Below are positions 7,264 to 15,693 of a stretch of DNA of 64,000 bases, one piece after another. The number at the start of each line of letters is the position of its first letter. The first letter of the stretch is position 1. The notes under the pieces are model-generated. The model ran no database searches. It was given only the letters and a program-made list of their open reading frames with translations, and had not been told where the DNA came from. This DNA comes from CBDAMZ01 sp965197375 (lineage in GTDB: Bacteria > Acidobacteriota > Vicinamibacteria > Vicinamibacterales > UBA8438). The stretch is taken from the NCBI GenBank assembly GCA_965197375.1, contig CBDAMZ010000010.1:248001-312000 (forward strand), in the 5' to 3' direction. The position numbers and the translations under genes are program-made.

Positions 7264-8607
7264 GTGCGAATTATTGGCTTCATCGTTGTTGCACTCAGCA
7301 TATTGACTTTGCCGCTGATTGGGCAGGAAACGAGTTTATCGGATACTCAGACTAATGGTTGGCCCCAGTGGCGCGGGCCGTTGGCTACCGGAGTGTCCCC
7401 AACAGCTGACGCTCCAACCGAATGGACCGAGACGCAAAATGTTCGCTGGAAGGTTGAACTTCCGGGCCATGGCTCAGCGTCACCCATCGTATGGGATGAC
7501 CATATATTTATTCTTTCTGCGATACCCGCTGGTGCCGGCAGCGCAGGGGGGGCAGGTCTTTTCGGGCGCCTGCGGGATCGTTTGATGGGAGCCGTAAGTT
7601 CGAGCGAAGTCCAGCAGTTCACAGTGAGCGCCTATGACCGGCACGACGGTTCGGTTGTTTGGGAGCGGATTGCCGTGTCGGAGCAACCGCACGAAGGGCG
7701 CCACGCTACTGGCAGTTGGGCTTCGGCCTCGGCCGTTACTGACGGTGAAGTGTTATGTGCATTCTTTGGTTCACGCGGACTCTACTGCTATGACTTGGAG
7801 GGGACGTTGCTGTGGAACCAGGATTTTGGCGACATGGAGATCCGCATGGGGTTTGGAGAAGGTGCGTCTCCAGCCTTGCACGGTGATTCCATCGTTGTGG
7901 TGTGGGATCATCAGAGGCAGTCATTTATTACGTCGCTCGACAAGTGGACGGGCCAAGAGCGTTGGCGGACTGCCCGTGAAGAGATTACGTCATGGTCGAC
8001 TCCGCTTGTTGTGGAATACCAGGGGAGGGTCCAGGTCATAACAAGTGCGACGGATCGAGTTCGGAGTTATGACATTGATACCGGGGATCTTGTATGGGAA
8101 GGTGCAGGTGTTACGCCCAATGCGATTCCAACGCCGGTGACGGCCGATGGGATTGTGTATCTAATGAGTGGATATCGCGGGAATCAACTGTACGCGGTTG
8201 ATCTTTCAAAGGCCCGTGGTGATATCACCGGTACAGATGCGATCGTGTGGTCGCTCGATCGTGACACTCCGTATGTTCCCTCGCCCGTTTTACACGATGG
8301 GATTCTTTATTTCACAAAAAGCAATTCCGGGATTTTGTCGGCACACGATGCCAAAACCGGTCGAAAACTTTACGGGCCTGAGCGTCTTCCTGGCATTCGA
8401 GATATATACGCATCGCCTGTGGTGGCCGGTGGTTACCTCTATGTTACGAGTCGAGATGGGGTAACGCTGGTCCTTGAAACTGGCGCCCAACTTCGTGTGG
8501 TGGCTACTAACGCGCTGGATGATCAAATTGACGCATCTGCTGCCGTGGTCGGCCGTGAAATCTATCTTCGTGGACAGCGGTATCTCTATTGCATCGCGGA
8601 CTCCTAG
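7264..8607 (+). CDS. Secreted PQQ-binding-like beta-propeller repeat protein
   Basis: About 447 residues. The GTG at 7264 is preferred because AGGGGAT lies upstream and a clean leader follows (RIIGFIVVALSILTLPLIGQ). The mature part opens with WPQWRGPLATGVSP, then has repeated blades of the DGSVVWE, TGQERWRT and TGDLVWEGAG type. These form an eight-bladed propeller as in BamB-like and PQQ-domain proteins. The fold is clear but the cofactor is not, and enzymatic activity is not implied. A paralogue with the same WPQWRG opening lies at 30418-31644. Its 3' end is 83 bp from ssrA-type direct repeat A. Confidence 0.8.
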   Translation: MRIIGFIVVALSILTLPLIGQETSLSDTQTNGWPQWRGPLATGVSPTADAPTEWTETQNVRWKVELPGHGSASPIVWDDHIFILSAIPAGAGSAGGAGLFGRLRDRLMGAVSSSEVQQFTVSAYDRHDGSVVWERIAVSEQPHEGRHATGSWASASAVTDGEVLCAFFGSRGLYCYDLEGTLLWNQDFGDMEIRMGFGEGASPALHGDSIVVVWDHQRQSFITSLDKWTGQERWRTAREEITSWSTPLVVEYQGRVQVITSATDRVRSYDIDTGDLVWEGAGVTPNAIPTPVTADGIVYLMSGYRGNQLYAVDLSKARGDITGTDAIVWSLDRDTPYVPSPVLHDGILYFTKSNSGILSAHDAKTGRKLYGPERLPGIRDIYASPVVAGGYLYVTSRDGVTLVLETGAQLRVVATNALDDQIDASAAVVGREIYLRGQRYLYCIADS

Positions 8608-8689
8608 CTGATTTCCATGTCATTAATGTGTGTTCAGGCGTGGCAGCGCAAGTTTGTATAATGCCGACTCCTTTACCGGCGTGGGCAGT

Positions 8690-8850
8690 GGAGAGCTGAC
8701 GGAAACGCATCAGACGCGAACGCAAGAGCGCCTGATTTTACAGGGGGGAAATGGTGGGGGCGGCGGGAGTCGAACCCGTGAGGCGCGTTTCTTTAACACA
8801 GTGATAGCGTGTGACTTCTGGGTTTAACTGGTTTTATTTCCGTCGCTTAC
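8690..8850. repeat. ssrA (3' fragment): Direct repeat A: integrase 3'-tail remnant plus ssrA 3' end (att-like)
   Basis: 8752-8778 reads on the minus strand GGGTTCGACTCCCGCC then GCCCCCACCA, the 3' end of a tmRNA gene. The flanks (GGGCAGTGGAGAGCTGACGG on the left; GTGATAGCGTGTGACTTCTG on the right) match the segment at 32127-32290 over about 150 bp in the same orientation. No tmRNA body or tag-peptide frame is present, so this is an attachment-site scar, not a working ssrA. Confidence 0.7.
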
Positions 8851-8988
8851 ACCGTGTCATGGTTCCACGTACGTACTCAGGGTTCAACGTGAATCAACCA
8901 CCGTCACGGAGAGCTGACGGAGAGATGAATCACCGCGTGCTAATCACGAGACACACCGACTGTCGCTGTAGACAACAGGACTAAAGCA

Positions 8989-9465
8989 ATGCCGTTCCAA
9001 CCCGGTCAGTCAGGTAACCCACACGGCCGTCCAAAAGGCTCTCGTAACAAGAGCAGTCTCGCAGTGCGGGAATGGGCCACGCGAATCGTCGAAGACCCGA
9101 AGGTGCAAGCGCGGTTGCTCGCCGATGCGAGAACAGGAAAACTCCATCCATCGGTGCTAACGGTGTTGATGACCTACGCCTATGGGCGTCCGAACCCTCG
9201 GGACGTGCCGGAACCGGAGACGCCCATCACCATCGAGTTGAACATTCCCAAGCCACCAGGCGTGATACGTAGGGACTCGACGGGCTCACCCCCGTCTCCG
9301 TTGACCCGCTACTTTTGTACCTGGGTACAAAAGTCGTTAGCCACCCCCGCATTGCACCCTCTGCCTGCTAGGGGTAGAGCGCGTTCTCGTCCTCTACGGG
9401 GTGCATCCAGCCGTCACGTTCACGAGAACGAGTGCCACCTATCCAACACGTCGCGAGAGGAGTAG
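8989..9465 (+). CDS. DUF5681-domain protein, probably with a replaced C-terminus
   Basis: 158 residues. The N-terminus MPFQPGQSGNPHGRPKGSRN is the DUF5681 signature, found in phage and island proteins often near terminases. The fold-bearing part ends near residue 95 (PITIELNIPKPPGV). Beyond that the frame runs into an S-P repeat copy (TGSPPSPLTRYF), so the native end is lost. A second copy of its start, with the 60 bp upstream, lies at 12820-13009. Position beside the ssrA attachment scar fits a phage-derived island. Function unknown; nucleic-acid binding is inferred. Confidence 0.6.
   Translation: MPFQPGQSGNPHGRPKGSRNKSSLAVREWATRIVEDPKVQARLLADARTGKLHPSVLTVLMTYAYGRPNPRDVPEPETPITIELNIPKPPGVIRRDSTGSPPSPLTRYFCTWVQKSLATPALHPLPARGRARSRPLRGASSRHVHENECHLSNTSREE
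9282..9334 (+). repeat. S-P repeat copy 6 carrying a perfect palindrome
   Basis: CTCACCCCCGTCTCCG runs into TTGACC (9301-9306). The usual spacer and -10 are replaced by an inverted repeat at 9311-9334 with 11-bp perfect arms (ACTTTTGTACC) around a 2-base centre. Copy 11 (23248 onward) has the same element at the same offset. Confidence 0.6.
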
Positions 9466-9466
9466 A

Positions 9467-10441
9467 TTGACCGGGATGGCTCCTTCAATGCTGCGAACCA
9501 TCAAGCCTCTGAATCTCCAAGTTTCGCTCACGGTCGCCTGTCTGTTGTGGGGTGCACACTCAGCCGTGGCGCAGAACTGGCGGGGTCTGCGCGTGACCCC
9601 CGAATTGCGCTGCAGCCCCTACCGGGCAGCAGACTATTCCTACCCGCAGTCCGTTGAGCTACGCATTATTGAGAGCCTTGGGAGTATTTGGAGTCCGTAT
9701 ACCGGACGCACATTCACAGATAGGAGAGAAACAGATATCGAACACATCGTTGCGAGGTCGGAAGCGCACGACAGCGGGTTATGCGCAGCCACTGCAAACA
9801 CGCGACGGCGTTTCTCCACGGATCAACTAAATCTGACGTTGGCTAGCCCGAACGTGAATCGCCAACAGAAACGAGACCATGACGCGGCAGACTGGTTGCC
9901 GATGCTGAACCGGTGCTGGCTTGCTGATCGAGTAGTGCGAGTTCGCCAGAAATACAACCTCTCAATTGATCGCCGCGAGGCAGACGCTCTCGAACGGGTC
10001 CTTGACTCCTGTGCGTTGACAACTCTTGTTCGTGATGGCACCAGCATGGCGGAGCGTATTGATCTCGGCGGGCGTCTCGACGCATTACCCGCTGAGGTGG
10101 CGCAATGGGACGACAACGGCAATGGGCGGATCACCTGCGCTGAAGCACGCACACATGGAATTGCGCCAGTGCGTCGCGATCATCCAGCCTATGCCTACAT
10201 GCGAGACGGGGACGGCGATGGCATCGTGTGCGAGTCCGGCGGCGGAAGCCGTCCGTCTCGTCAAACGCGTCAGCCACCACGATCCGTTGACTCAAATGCG
10301 CTACGACAGTACGACGACAACGGCAATGGTCGGATTACCTGTGCCGAAGCCCGTCGGCATGGCATTGCCCCGGTGAGGCGTGGCCACCCCGCGTATCGCT
10401 ATATGACCGACCGCGACAATGACGGCACCGTGTGTGAATAG
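9467..10441 (+). CDS. Secreted HNH/DUF1524-type nuclease with two excalibur calcium-binding domains
   Basis: A leader (TIKPLNLQVSLTVACLLWGA ending HSAVAQ) precedes the DUF1524 core: TDIEHIVARSEAHDSGLC with its catalytic His, then LNLTLASPNVNRQQKRDHDA and DWLPMLNRCW. Two excalibur domains follow (DDNGNGRITCAEAR, then HGIAPVRRxHPAYxYM and DxDxDGxVCE), Ca-binding and disulphide-stabilised. Likely an extracellular DNase or RNase. A TTG at 9467 has AGGAG five bases upstream; ATG 9476 is an alternative. Two broken relatives occur at 43295-45940 and 49422-49605. The S-P repeat follows the stop. Confidence 0.82.
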   Translation: MTGMAPSMLRTIKPLNLQVSLTVACLLWGAHSAVAQNWRGLRVTPELRCSPYRAADYSYPQSVELRIIESLGSIWSPYTGRTFTDRRETDIEHIVARSEAHDSGLCAATANTRRRFSTDQLNLTLASPNVNRQQKRDHDAADWLPMLNRCWLADRVVRVRQKYNLSIDRREADALERVLDSCALTTLVRDGTSMAERIDLGGRLDALPAEVAQWDDNGNGRITCAEARTHGIAPVRRDHPAYAYMRDGDGDGIVCESGGGSRPSRQTRQPPRSVDSNALRQYDDNGNGRITCAEARRHGIAPVRRGHPAYRYMTDRDNDGTVCE

Positions 10442-10451
10442 GAACGTGCAG

Positions 10452-10567
10452 GGTGAGACCCCGCAGCAACGCGCCGAAGGTCAGTAGCTGGCGCGTGAGT
10501 GGTTCGCCGCGCACCCGCGTGACTCACCCCCATCCCCGTTGAACCGCCCGCCGCGTAGCGGTAGGAT
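10452..10567 (+). promoter_or_regulatory. S-P repeat copy 7 with extended Sel1 tail and promoter
   Basis: It starts with ACCCCGCAGCAACGCGCCGA, the same tail codons as the Sel1 remnant at 3120 but with an internal stop. It ends TTGAAC (10539-10544), a 17-bp spacer, TAGGAT (10562-10567). The zinc-ribbon gene starts 82 bp downstream on the same strand. Confidence 0.7.
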
Positions 10568-10649
10568 CGCGTCTTCACACACATCATCGTCGTCGTCGGG
10601 CCGTCAGCACGCACATGGCGTTGCCGTAGATTTCCGAAGGGCATTGCCC

Positions 10650-11075
10650 ATGTATTGCATCCACTGCGGGGAACGGGTTGTTGAGTCGGCACAGTTCTGC
10701 GCTGCATGCGGTGAGAAGATTCAGCGTCCACAGGATGAGAAGCAGCGGCCTGAGCGAGCCGTATCAGTACCGCCGATCTCCGAGAACTCCGAGACAAGTG
10801 GCGACCTGATTACTGATGCAGTACCGGAGGGCGAGCGACAGCACTCTGAGCCAGTCGTAGCCGAGGCCCCACACGTTGAAAGTGTCGTCACACCTGCCGA
10901 AGAAATTACGTTGGCTGTGAACGAGCCGACCTCGAAGATAAAGCCGGTAGAGCGGCATTCATTGATGGCTGCAGAGAATACCGATGCCGCCCGCGATGAA
11001 ATCCTCAAGCGCCTAGAGGATTATGTAGGCATGAATTGGAAATCACATTACCGCGCGACTTTTAGTCGCCTATGA
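10650..11075 (+). pseudogene. Zinc-ribbon/membrane protein (DUF2628-like), 5' part, split by IS-A
   Basis: 141 residues from MYCIHCGERVVESAQFCAAC, a C-x2-C...C-x2-C zinc ribbon, followed by a disordered acidic linker and KRLEDYVGMNWKSHYRATFS. The stop is supplied by the TGA at the left end of IS-A. Removing 11073-12372 and one copy of the CCTA duplication restores one frame: ATFSRL continues with LDQKLGGDSGGYPTV in the 3' part. Copy 7 of the S-P repeat is positioned as its promoter. The intact protein would have about 248 residues. Confidence 0.75.
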
Positions 11076-11111
11076 ATCGTACCGGGTTTCTCGGAGACCG
11101 AATGCGTTGAA

Positions 11112-11654
11112 TCAGGCCACCTCAGCCTGCTCATAGTACTGCGCCTCGAACTCTGCTGGTGGAATGTCCCCGAGCGGCCCCAACAGTCGTCGTGTGTTGA
11201 ACCAGTCCACCCACGTCAAGGTGGCGAACTCCACGGCCTCGAGGGTACGCCACGGGCCCTTCCGTCGAATCGCCTCCGTCTTGTACAAGCCGATCACCGA
11301 TTCGGCGAGGGCATTGTCATAGGCATCGCCTTGGCTGCCGACCGACGGCGCGATGCCGGCGTCCACGAGGCGATCCGTGTACCGCATCGAGAGATATTGC
11401 GACCCGGCATCACTGTGATGTACGAGGCCGGTGAGGGCGTCGCCCCGGCGGGCGTAGATCGCCTGCTCCACCGCATCCAGCACAAAGTCCGTGCGCATGG
11501 AGGCCGACACCCGCCAGCCCACAATGCGTCGCGCAAACACGTCGATGACGAACGCGACGTAGCCAAAGCCGCCCCAGGGTGCGACGTACGTGAAATCGGA
11601 GACCCAGAGCTGATTCGAACGGGTGGCCACGAATCGGCGGTCAACGAGGTCCAC
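11112..11654 (-). CDS. IS3-family transposase OrfB, catalytic (rve) part
   Basis: 180 residues with the DDE integrase core: QLWVSDFTYVAPWGGFGYVA (first Asp), VHHSDAGSQYLS (second Asp) and DNALAESVIGLYKTE (Glu). The upstream part of OrfB (DHRAVVGVEPIC, then HQQVYGPRKVWQQL) lies in other frames between 11655 and 12010. Two frame breaks separate it from this core, and they are identical in IS-B. As read, no complete transposase can be made from this copy. Confidence 0.75.
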   Translation of the reverse strand: MDLVDRRFVATRSNQLWVSDFTYVAPWGGFGYVAFVIDVFARRIVGWRVSASMRTDFVLDAVEQAIYARRGDALTGLVHHSDAGSQYLSMRYTDRLVDAGIAPSVGSQGDAYDNALAESVIGLYKTEAIRRKGPWRTLEAVEFATLTWVDWFNTRRLLGPLGDIPPAEFEAQYYEQAEVA

Positions 11655-12075
11655 CGGGCGACCGCCCTCACCGGCGTGGGTCGTGGTGACCCAGGCCCGG
11701 CCCCGGCAAGGCCCATCGCGCGCATCAGGCGCGCCACGGTGCAGCGCGCTACGCGGACGCCGTCCCGTCGCAGCTGCTGCCAGACTTTCCGGGGGCCGTA
11801 GACCTGCTGGTGCGCGTCATAGACCCGCTGAATCTTGACGCGGAGCTGATCGTCGCGCTGCGCCCGTGCGGACCGGCGCGTCGGATGTGTCCGCTGGTGC
11901 CGATGGCGATGAGTTCGTCGACGGGGCGATCGGCAGCACGGCGCAGATCGGCTCGACCCCGACCACGGCGCGATGGTCGGCGATGAACTGGACCATCGTG
12001 GCGACGTCCTCCGGCGGTCGCGCTCCGCCTGGGCGAAATACGCGAACGCTTTCCGCAGGATCTCATTCGCCCGCT

Positions 12076-12321
12076 TCAGTTCTCGGACCTCGCGCTCAGC
12101 TCCTTCAACCGCTCCCGCTCGCTCGTCGTCAGGCCCGGCCGATGCCCAGCATCACGCTGCGCCTGCCGCACCCACTTCCGCAGCGTCTCCGCCGTGCAGC
12201 CGAGCTTCGGCGCCACCGACTGCAGCACCGCCCACTCTGAGGCGTGGGCCTCCCGGTACTCCTCGACCATCCGGACGGCACGTTCGCGCACTTCCGGAGA
12301 AAACCGACTGGGACGTCCCAT
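12076..12321 (-). pseudogene. IS-A OrfA (helix-turn-helix), frameshifted
   Basis: Starts MGRPSRFSPEVRERAVRMVE behind GGAGG, followed by the HTH_Tnp_1 pattern LGCTAETLRKWVRQAQ. One base is missing relative to IS-B at the LKELEREVRELKRANEIL leucine-zipper segment, so the frame ends early with ELSARSEN. It also carries a 3-residue insertion after EWAV. Confidence 0.7.
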
Positions 12322-12372
12322 AGCCCCCATCCTCCCAAGCAATGAGGTCTCCGAGAAACCCGGTACGATTCA

Positions 12373-12691
12373 CCTACTGGACCAGAAGCTTGGCGGAGAT
12401 TCTGGTGGTTACCCAACCGTCCCCGCTGGACTAACGTGGAATTGGTCAGCCGCTCTTTTCACTGGCCTCTGGTGTCTCTGGAGGCATGTTTGGGTGGAAT
12501 TTGTTAGCGCCCCGGCTGCGTTTTTGCTTCCTAATTTCTTCGCCATCGTTTTTCCGGAATCGCTTTTTCCTTTGCTGCTAAGTATTGGCGTTTGCATTCT
12601 ATTTGGGCTACTGGGAGACCGAATGTTTTTCAACAAAGCCTACAAGAAAGTTCTGTCAGATATAGAAAAGAAAGCTACTTCGACTAGTTAG
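12373..12691 (+). pseudogene. Zinc-ribbon/membrane protein, 3' part beyond IS-A
   Basis: Continues the frame interrupted at 11072. LTWNWSAALFTGLWCLWRHV is the DUF2628 hallmark (tWNWpAF then WxxYRK-like), followed by two hydrophobic helices (FLLPNFFAIVFPESLFPLLL, SIGVCILFGLLG) and a basic C-terminal tail. It has no start of its own. Confidence 0.65.
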
Positions 12692-12821
12692 GACTGATAC
12701 CCAAGTGGACACCCAACAGAATGGAATCAGCGAACCGGGCGAGTGTGACCGGTACCCGTCCGTCCCAAATGCCGGCGTGTGTCCTTTCATGGAGACATGT
12801 TGGAGACGGTTGTCGGAGAGC

Positions 12822-13009
12822 AGGCGTGTCATTAATAAGACACGCCGACTGTCGCTGTAGAAAACAGAACTAAAGCAATGCCGTTTCGACCCGGTCAGTC
12901 AGGGAACCCGCTCGGACGACCCATGACGACTCCAGCAACCGGCAGGCGAATTCGCGCCGTAAGTCGTGGAACGGGAAGGGTTAGTCGCCCATGTTCTTCC
13001 GAGCCTTGA
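12822..13009 (+). pseudogene. Second copy of a DUF5681 gene start (relic)
   Basis: 12822-12906 matches 8938-9016, including the untranslated leader (CCGACTGTCGCTGTAGA, then ACTAAAGCAATGCCGTT). The frame from ATG 12878 gives MPFRPGQSGNPLGRPMTTPA then unrelated residues and a stop after 43 codons. The coding part past GRP is lost. The region 12692-12821 holds no recognisable gene. Confidence 0.6.
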
Positions 13010-13123
13010 GCAGCATCGGCCCAAACACGATCAAGGCGATGACAACAACGATGAGGATCTCGAGCATCTGAACCTCGCGGTATCACCCTTGATGGAACCA
13101 ACTCCGGAATCAATTCTAACTGA

Positions 13124-13630
13124 CTATTGTCGACCTTCTGGGCGAAGATCTCGAGCCGGTTGTGGGGCTTCACCAACGGGAGTGTTGTGCTGCATCGCGA
13201 TCTGCCAAGAACCATTGACCTGTGTATATGTCATTGTGTACCGACCTTCGTGCACGGTCTGTCTCCCCTTGTTGTTGTAGTTCACCGACAGCGAGTATTC
13301 GCCATAGGCAATCCCAACATCGCCGATAACTCGATACTCCTCGTTCTTGGTCTCAAAACGAGCGTTCGTCGTTGTGTCGAAGAACAACTGCCAGTCAACC
13401 GCGCACGCTTCACGCCCCTGTTTCCCTGATGTTGGCCCACAAGAATAAAACGAAAGCGCCTCTTCATGAACGTTGTCGAGAAATCCGTCAAAGTTTCCAG
13501 TATTGAGAGCTGCTACATCGCGCTCAAAAGCCTGCTGAACTGACTGAACATCTTTGTTAGAAGAACCGAACGCGAGACTAACTACAGTCGCCGTACACAG
13601 AATAAAGAACATTGAGGATATCCGCTTCAT
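13124..13630 (-). CDS. Secreted SnoaL/DUF4440-like (NTF2-fold) protein
   Basis: 168 residues. The leader MKRISSMFFILCTATVVSLA precedes the NTF2 pattern QAFERDVAALNTGNFDGFLD, then HEEALSFYSCGP, ARFETKNEEYRVIGDVGIAY and GRYTMTYTQVNGSWQIAMQH. The fold is a cone-like pocket used for small ligands or as a non-enzymatic scaffold. The last 15 residues are polar and unlike the family. The length is normal. No operon partner. Confidence 0.7.
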   Translation of the reverse strand: MKRISSMFFILCTATVVSLAFGSSNKDVQSVQQAFERDVAALNTGNFDGFLDNVHEEALSFYSCGPTSGKQGREACAVDWQLFFDTTTNARFETKNEEYRVIGDVGIAYGEYSLSVNYNNKGRQTVHEGRYTMTYTQVNGSWQIAMQHNTPVGEAPQPARDLRPEGRQ

Positions 13631-13778
13631 GTTGATTCTCCTTCACACAGGAACGAACCTGTGACAGCAGCCGAGACAAGCTATTCTTGATGTTTACGAT
13701 TTAAAGGTTCAGTTTAAGGCGGAGTTCAATACCAATAGTAAAAATTTGTGTGAACTCCCGAAGCCATAAAACTTCTTT

Positions 13779-15014
13779 TTATGGTTCTTTTTGAAATACC
13801 ACGATTCTGTTGGTGTTTGTCCCCTTTGTCTGATTGTCGACGCCCCAAGCATTTGCGGTCTTTGTGAACTCTTGAACATTGACCATTATTATCACCGGTT
13901 CGAACCCTGCTTCGACGCCAGCTGGAAGCGCAAGTTCCTCCAAGAGAAGTGTTCCATTTCTAACTTCTCCGACCTCGAATGCAACGTAGCCACCCGGTTT
14001 GAGGATGCGATACAGATCTCTAAAAACTTTGGTCATGAGATCTTGCCAGTCTTCAGAATTCTTGTGGGAACTAATCTTGATCGTTGACGAATCAATTCCG
14101 AGAAACCAGCATCTCATCCAGTTATCAGTTTGGTAGTCGACGACATCAAGAAATGGCGGCGATGTGACGACCAATTGTGCCGTATTAGATTTAATTTCTT
14201 TTGCTTTTTCTGCAGGGCCTATAGTCAGCAATGGACTAAGCGTGTTGCTCTGGTGCTCAAATTGAGGTCCTGACCAATTCTTAAGCAGAGACTTTGATCT
14301 GCTGATTATTCTCGGAACAATCTCTTTTGCTTCTGGAGTCTGCTTACGAGCCTGATTGATCTTCGTTTGTGCATCAATCGATACAGCCTGATTGGGCGGC
14401 AAAGAATAGACTGAGAAAAATCCAGGCGAGTGTCCTGTAAGCCGATTGATTGCTACCATCCTGATCCACTGGTCGACCCGGTCTATTTCGCCAGATTGTT
14501 CTCTTTGTAATAGGTATTCCTTGAGCGCGATGATCTGGGTTAGCGACTTTTGGTGAAAGAACACTTCAAGTTCGGGGAACGTTTCCTCGGCCGCTGTAAG
14601 ATCGATTAATGCTAAACGGTCAATGATTTCTTGGAGGCGTGGCGGATTGAGTCGTGGCGCAAGCAACGCAACGCTTAGTGGGTTGATATCGTTACCAAGA
14701 GGTTTGCACCCACGTAAGAACGCCTCCAATGGTGTGGTGCCACGCCCCATGAATGGGTCATAGACGGAGTCTCCCGGTTTGCAGAGGCGAGAGATGAAAA
14801 ATCCAGGCAATTGGGCTTTGAAGCAGGCCCGATAGGATATTTCATGAAGGCTATGAGATTGTCGTTGCGCGCTTGTCCAATATTCGTTGAAGGCTTTCTG
14901 GGCGACTCCTGAACGAACGGCGGTAAACCACGTGAAATCTGTGAGGCGAGTTTTCGTTCCGAATTTGTTGAAGGATTTAACACAATTAACGAACTCTTCC
15001 TTACTCACTGGCAT
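13779..15014 (-). CDS. Type II DNA methyltransferase (N4-cytosine/N6-adenine family), orphan
   Basis: 411 residues. The SAM-binding motif DPFMGRGTT is at about 86-94 with the acidic strand LGNDINP after it. The catalytic TSPPFLDVVDY (TSPPY-type, typical of N4-cytosine enzymes) is near residue 285, followed by LKPGGYVAFEVGE. The motif I-to-IV order with about 190 residues between suggests an alpha-type arrangement. It is more AT-rich than its neighbours, a sign of transfer. No restriction gene lies beside it. The only one in the window is the truncated BglII-like relic 12 kb away; M.BglII is itself an N4-cytosine enzyme, so a former pairing is possible but unproven. Confidence 0.85.
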   Translation of the reverse strand: MPVSKEEFVNCVKSFNKFGTKTRLTDFTWFTAVRSGVAQKAFNEYWTSAQRQSHSLHEISYRACFKAQLPGFFISRLCKPGDSVYDPFMGRGTTPLEAFLRGCKPLGNDINPLSVALLAPRLNPPRLQEIIDRLALIDLTAAEETFPELEVFFHQKSLTQIIALKEYLLQREQSGEIDRVDQWIRMVAINRLTGHSPGFFSVYSLPPNQAVSIDAQTKINQARKQTPEAKEIVPRIISRSKSLLKNWSGPQFEHQSNTLSPLLTIGPAEKAKEIKSNTAQLVVTSPPFLDVVDYQTDNWMRCWFLGIDSSTIKISSHKNSEDWQDLMTKVFRDLYRILKPGGYVAFEVGEVRNGTLLLEELALPAGVEAGFEPVIIMVNVQEFTKTANAWGVDNQTKGTNTNRIVVFQKEP

Positions 15015-15099
15015 TCGATAGTGATTCTTCCGTAAGAATTAGATTCGATCTTACCAAGATGTGTCGGCAGCAGGCTACGCACTGCCCAGGCATTTGTTG

Positions 15100-15148
15100 G
15101 TGCTGCGACTAACCCCCCGTTGAACCACCCGCCGCGCCGCGGTAGGCT
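15100..15148 (+). promoter_or_regulatory. S-P repeat copy 8 with promoter hexamers
   Basis: GCGACTAACCCCCCG then TTGAAC (15120-15125), 17-bp spacer, TAGGCT (15143-15148), then GCGTCTCGC. The left half is deleted. It faces the 3' end of the following minus-strand gene. Confidence 0.6.
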
Positions 15149-15191
15149 AAGCGTCTCGCTATTCGGTGGCGTGAGCGGAGTCAGGTCATGA

Positions 15192-15620
15192 CTAGACGCT
15201 ACCTACAAAGTGAAACGTATTTCTAACGCGCACCGATTCTTTGAAGTGCTTCGTCCACACTGTCGCCCATCCTATCGAGATAGACACTATTCCTAAGAGC
15301 GTCAGCACTACGATAGGCAGTTCCTCACTGCTCATTTCCTCTCCACTCACCGGCATCAAAAAGACACTCACTGAACGTAGAATCATTAAGATCACTAACA
15401 TCCACAACTCGACGATATTCCACTGCGGTGCTTTGGGATGTTTTAACAGAATGAGTAGTAGGGGAAGTGCGAGTACGAGGAAGATTGCGACCATGAGAAC
15501 AACGGGATATTCGAAAAACCACCCTGACAGACCCATCGAGTAGACCACCAGGAGAGGGATCGAACCGGTCAAACAAACTAACAGCCAACCCCGTATGCCT
15601 GCAAGACTGTCTCGTTCCAT
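15192..15620 (-). CDS. Four-helix membrane protein (DUF2569-like)
   Basis: 142 residues. LAGIRGWLLVCLTGSIPLLV resembles the DUF2569 opening (GIgGWL). Four hydrophobic helices follow (one near 15-35, then YPVVLMVAIFLVLALPLLLI, VELWMLVILMILRSVSVFLM and LPIVVLTLLGIVSISIGWAT). Function unknown; inner membrane. It sits alone between S-P copies 8 and 9. Confidence 0.5.
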   Translation of the reverse strand: MERDSLAGIRGWLLVCLTGSIPLLVVYSMGLSGWFFEYPVVLMVAIFLVLALPLLLILLKHPKAPQWNIVELWMLVILMILRSVSVFLMPVSGEEMSSEELPIVVLTLLGIVSISIGWATVWTKHFKESVRVRNTFHFVGSV

Positions 15621-15693
15621 CAGAGCCTCTCTTCAGTCCGCATACGCAAACTCATGCCACGCGATAGATATAGACCATGGGGGCGGGCGACGG

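Larger units (their letters stand above)
11073..12372 (-). mobile_element. IS-A: IS3-family (IS407/IS51-like) insertion sequence, 1300 bp
   Basis: Ends are perfect 27-bp terminal inverted repeats (11073-11099 and 12346-12372, starting TGAATCGTACCGGGTTTCTC). They are flanked by a CCTA target duplication (11069-11072 and 12373-12376). The transposase lies on the minus strand in several frames. IS-B (43616-44908) is nearly identical. IS-A differs by a 9-bp insertion and a one-base deletion inside orfA, so it is the more damaged copy. It splits a zinc-ribbon membrane gene. Confidence 0.9.

Noticed and set aside
8656..8661. TATAAT box as a promoter for the DUF5681 gene
   Set aside because: No -35 match lies 16-18 bp upstream and the gene starts more than 300 bp away across the att scar.
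8752..8778. Functional tmRNA (ssrA) or tRNA gene
   Set aside because: Only the T-arm and acceptor 3' strand are present, here and at 32197-32223. No 5' acceptor strand or tag-peptide frame is found nearby.
12966..13280. 104-residue open frame as a gene
   Set aside because: It overlaps the 3' end of the NTF2-fold gene on the opposite strand and has no protein-like features.
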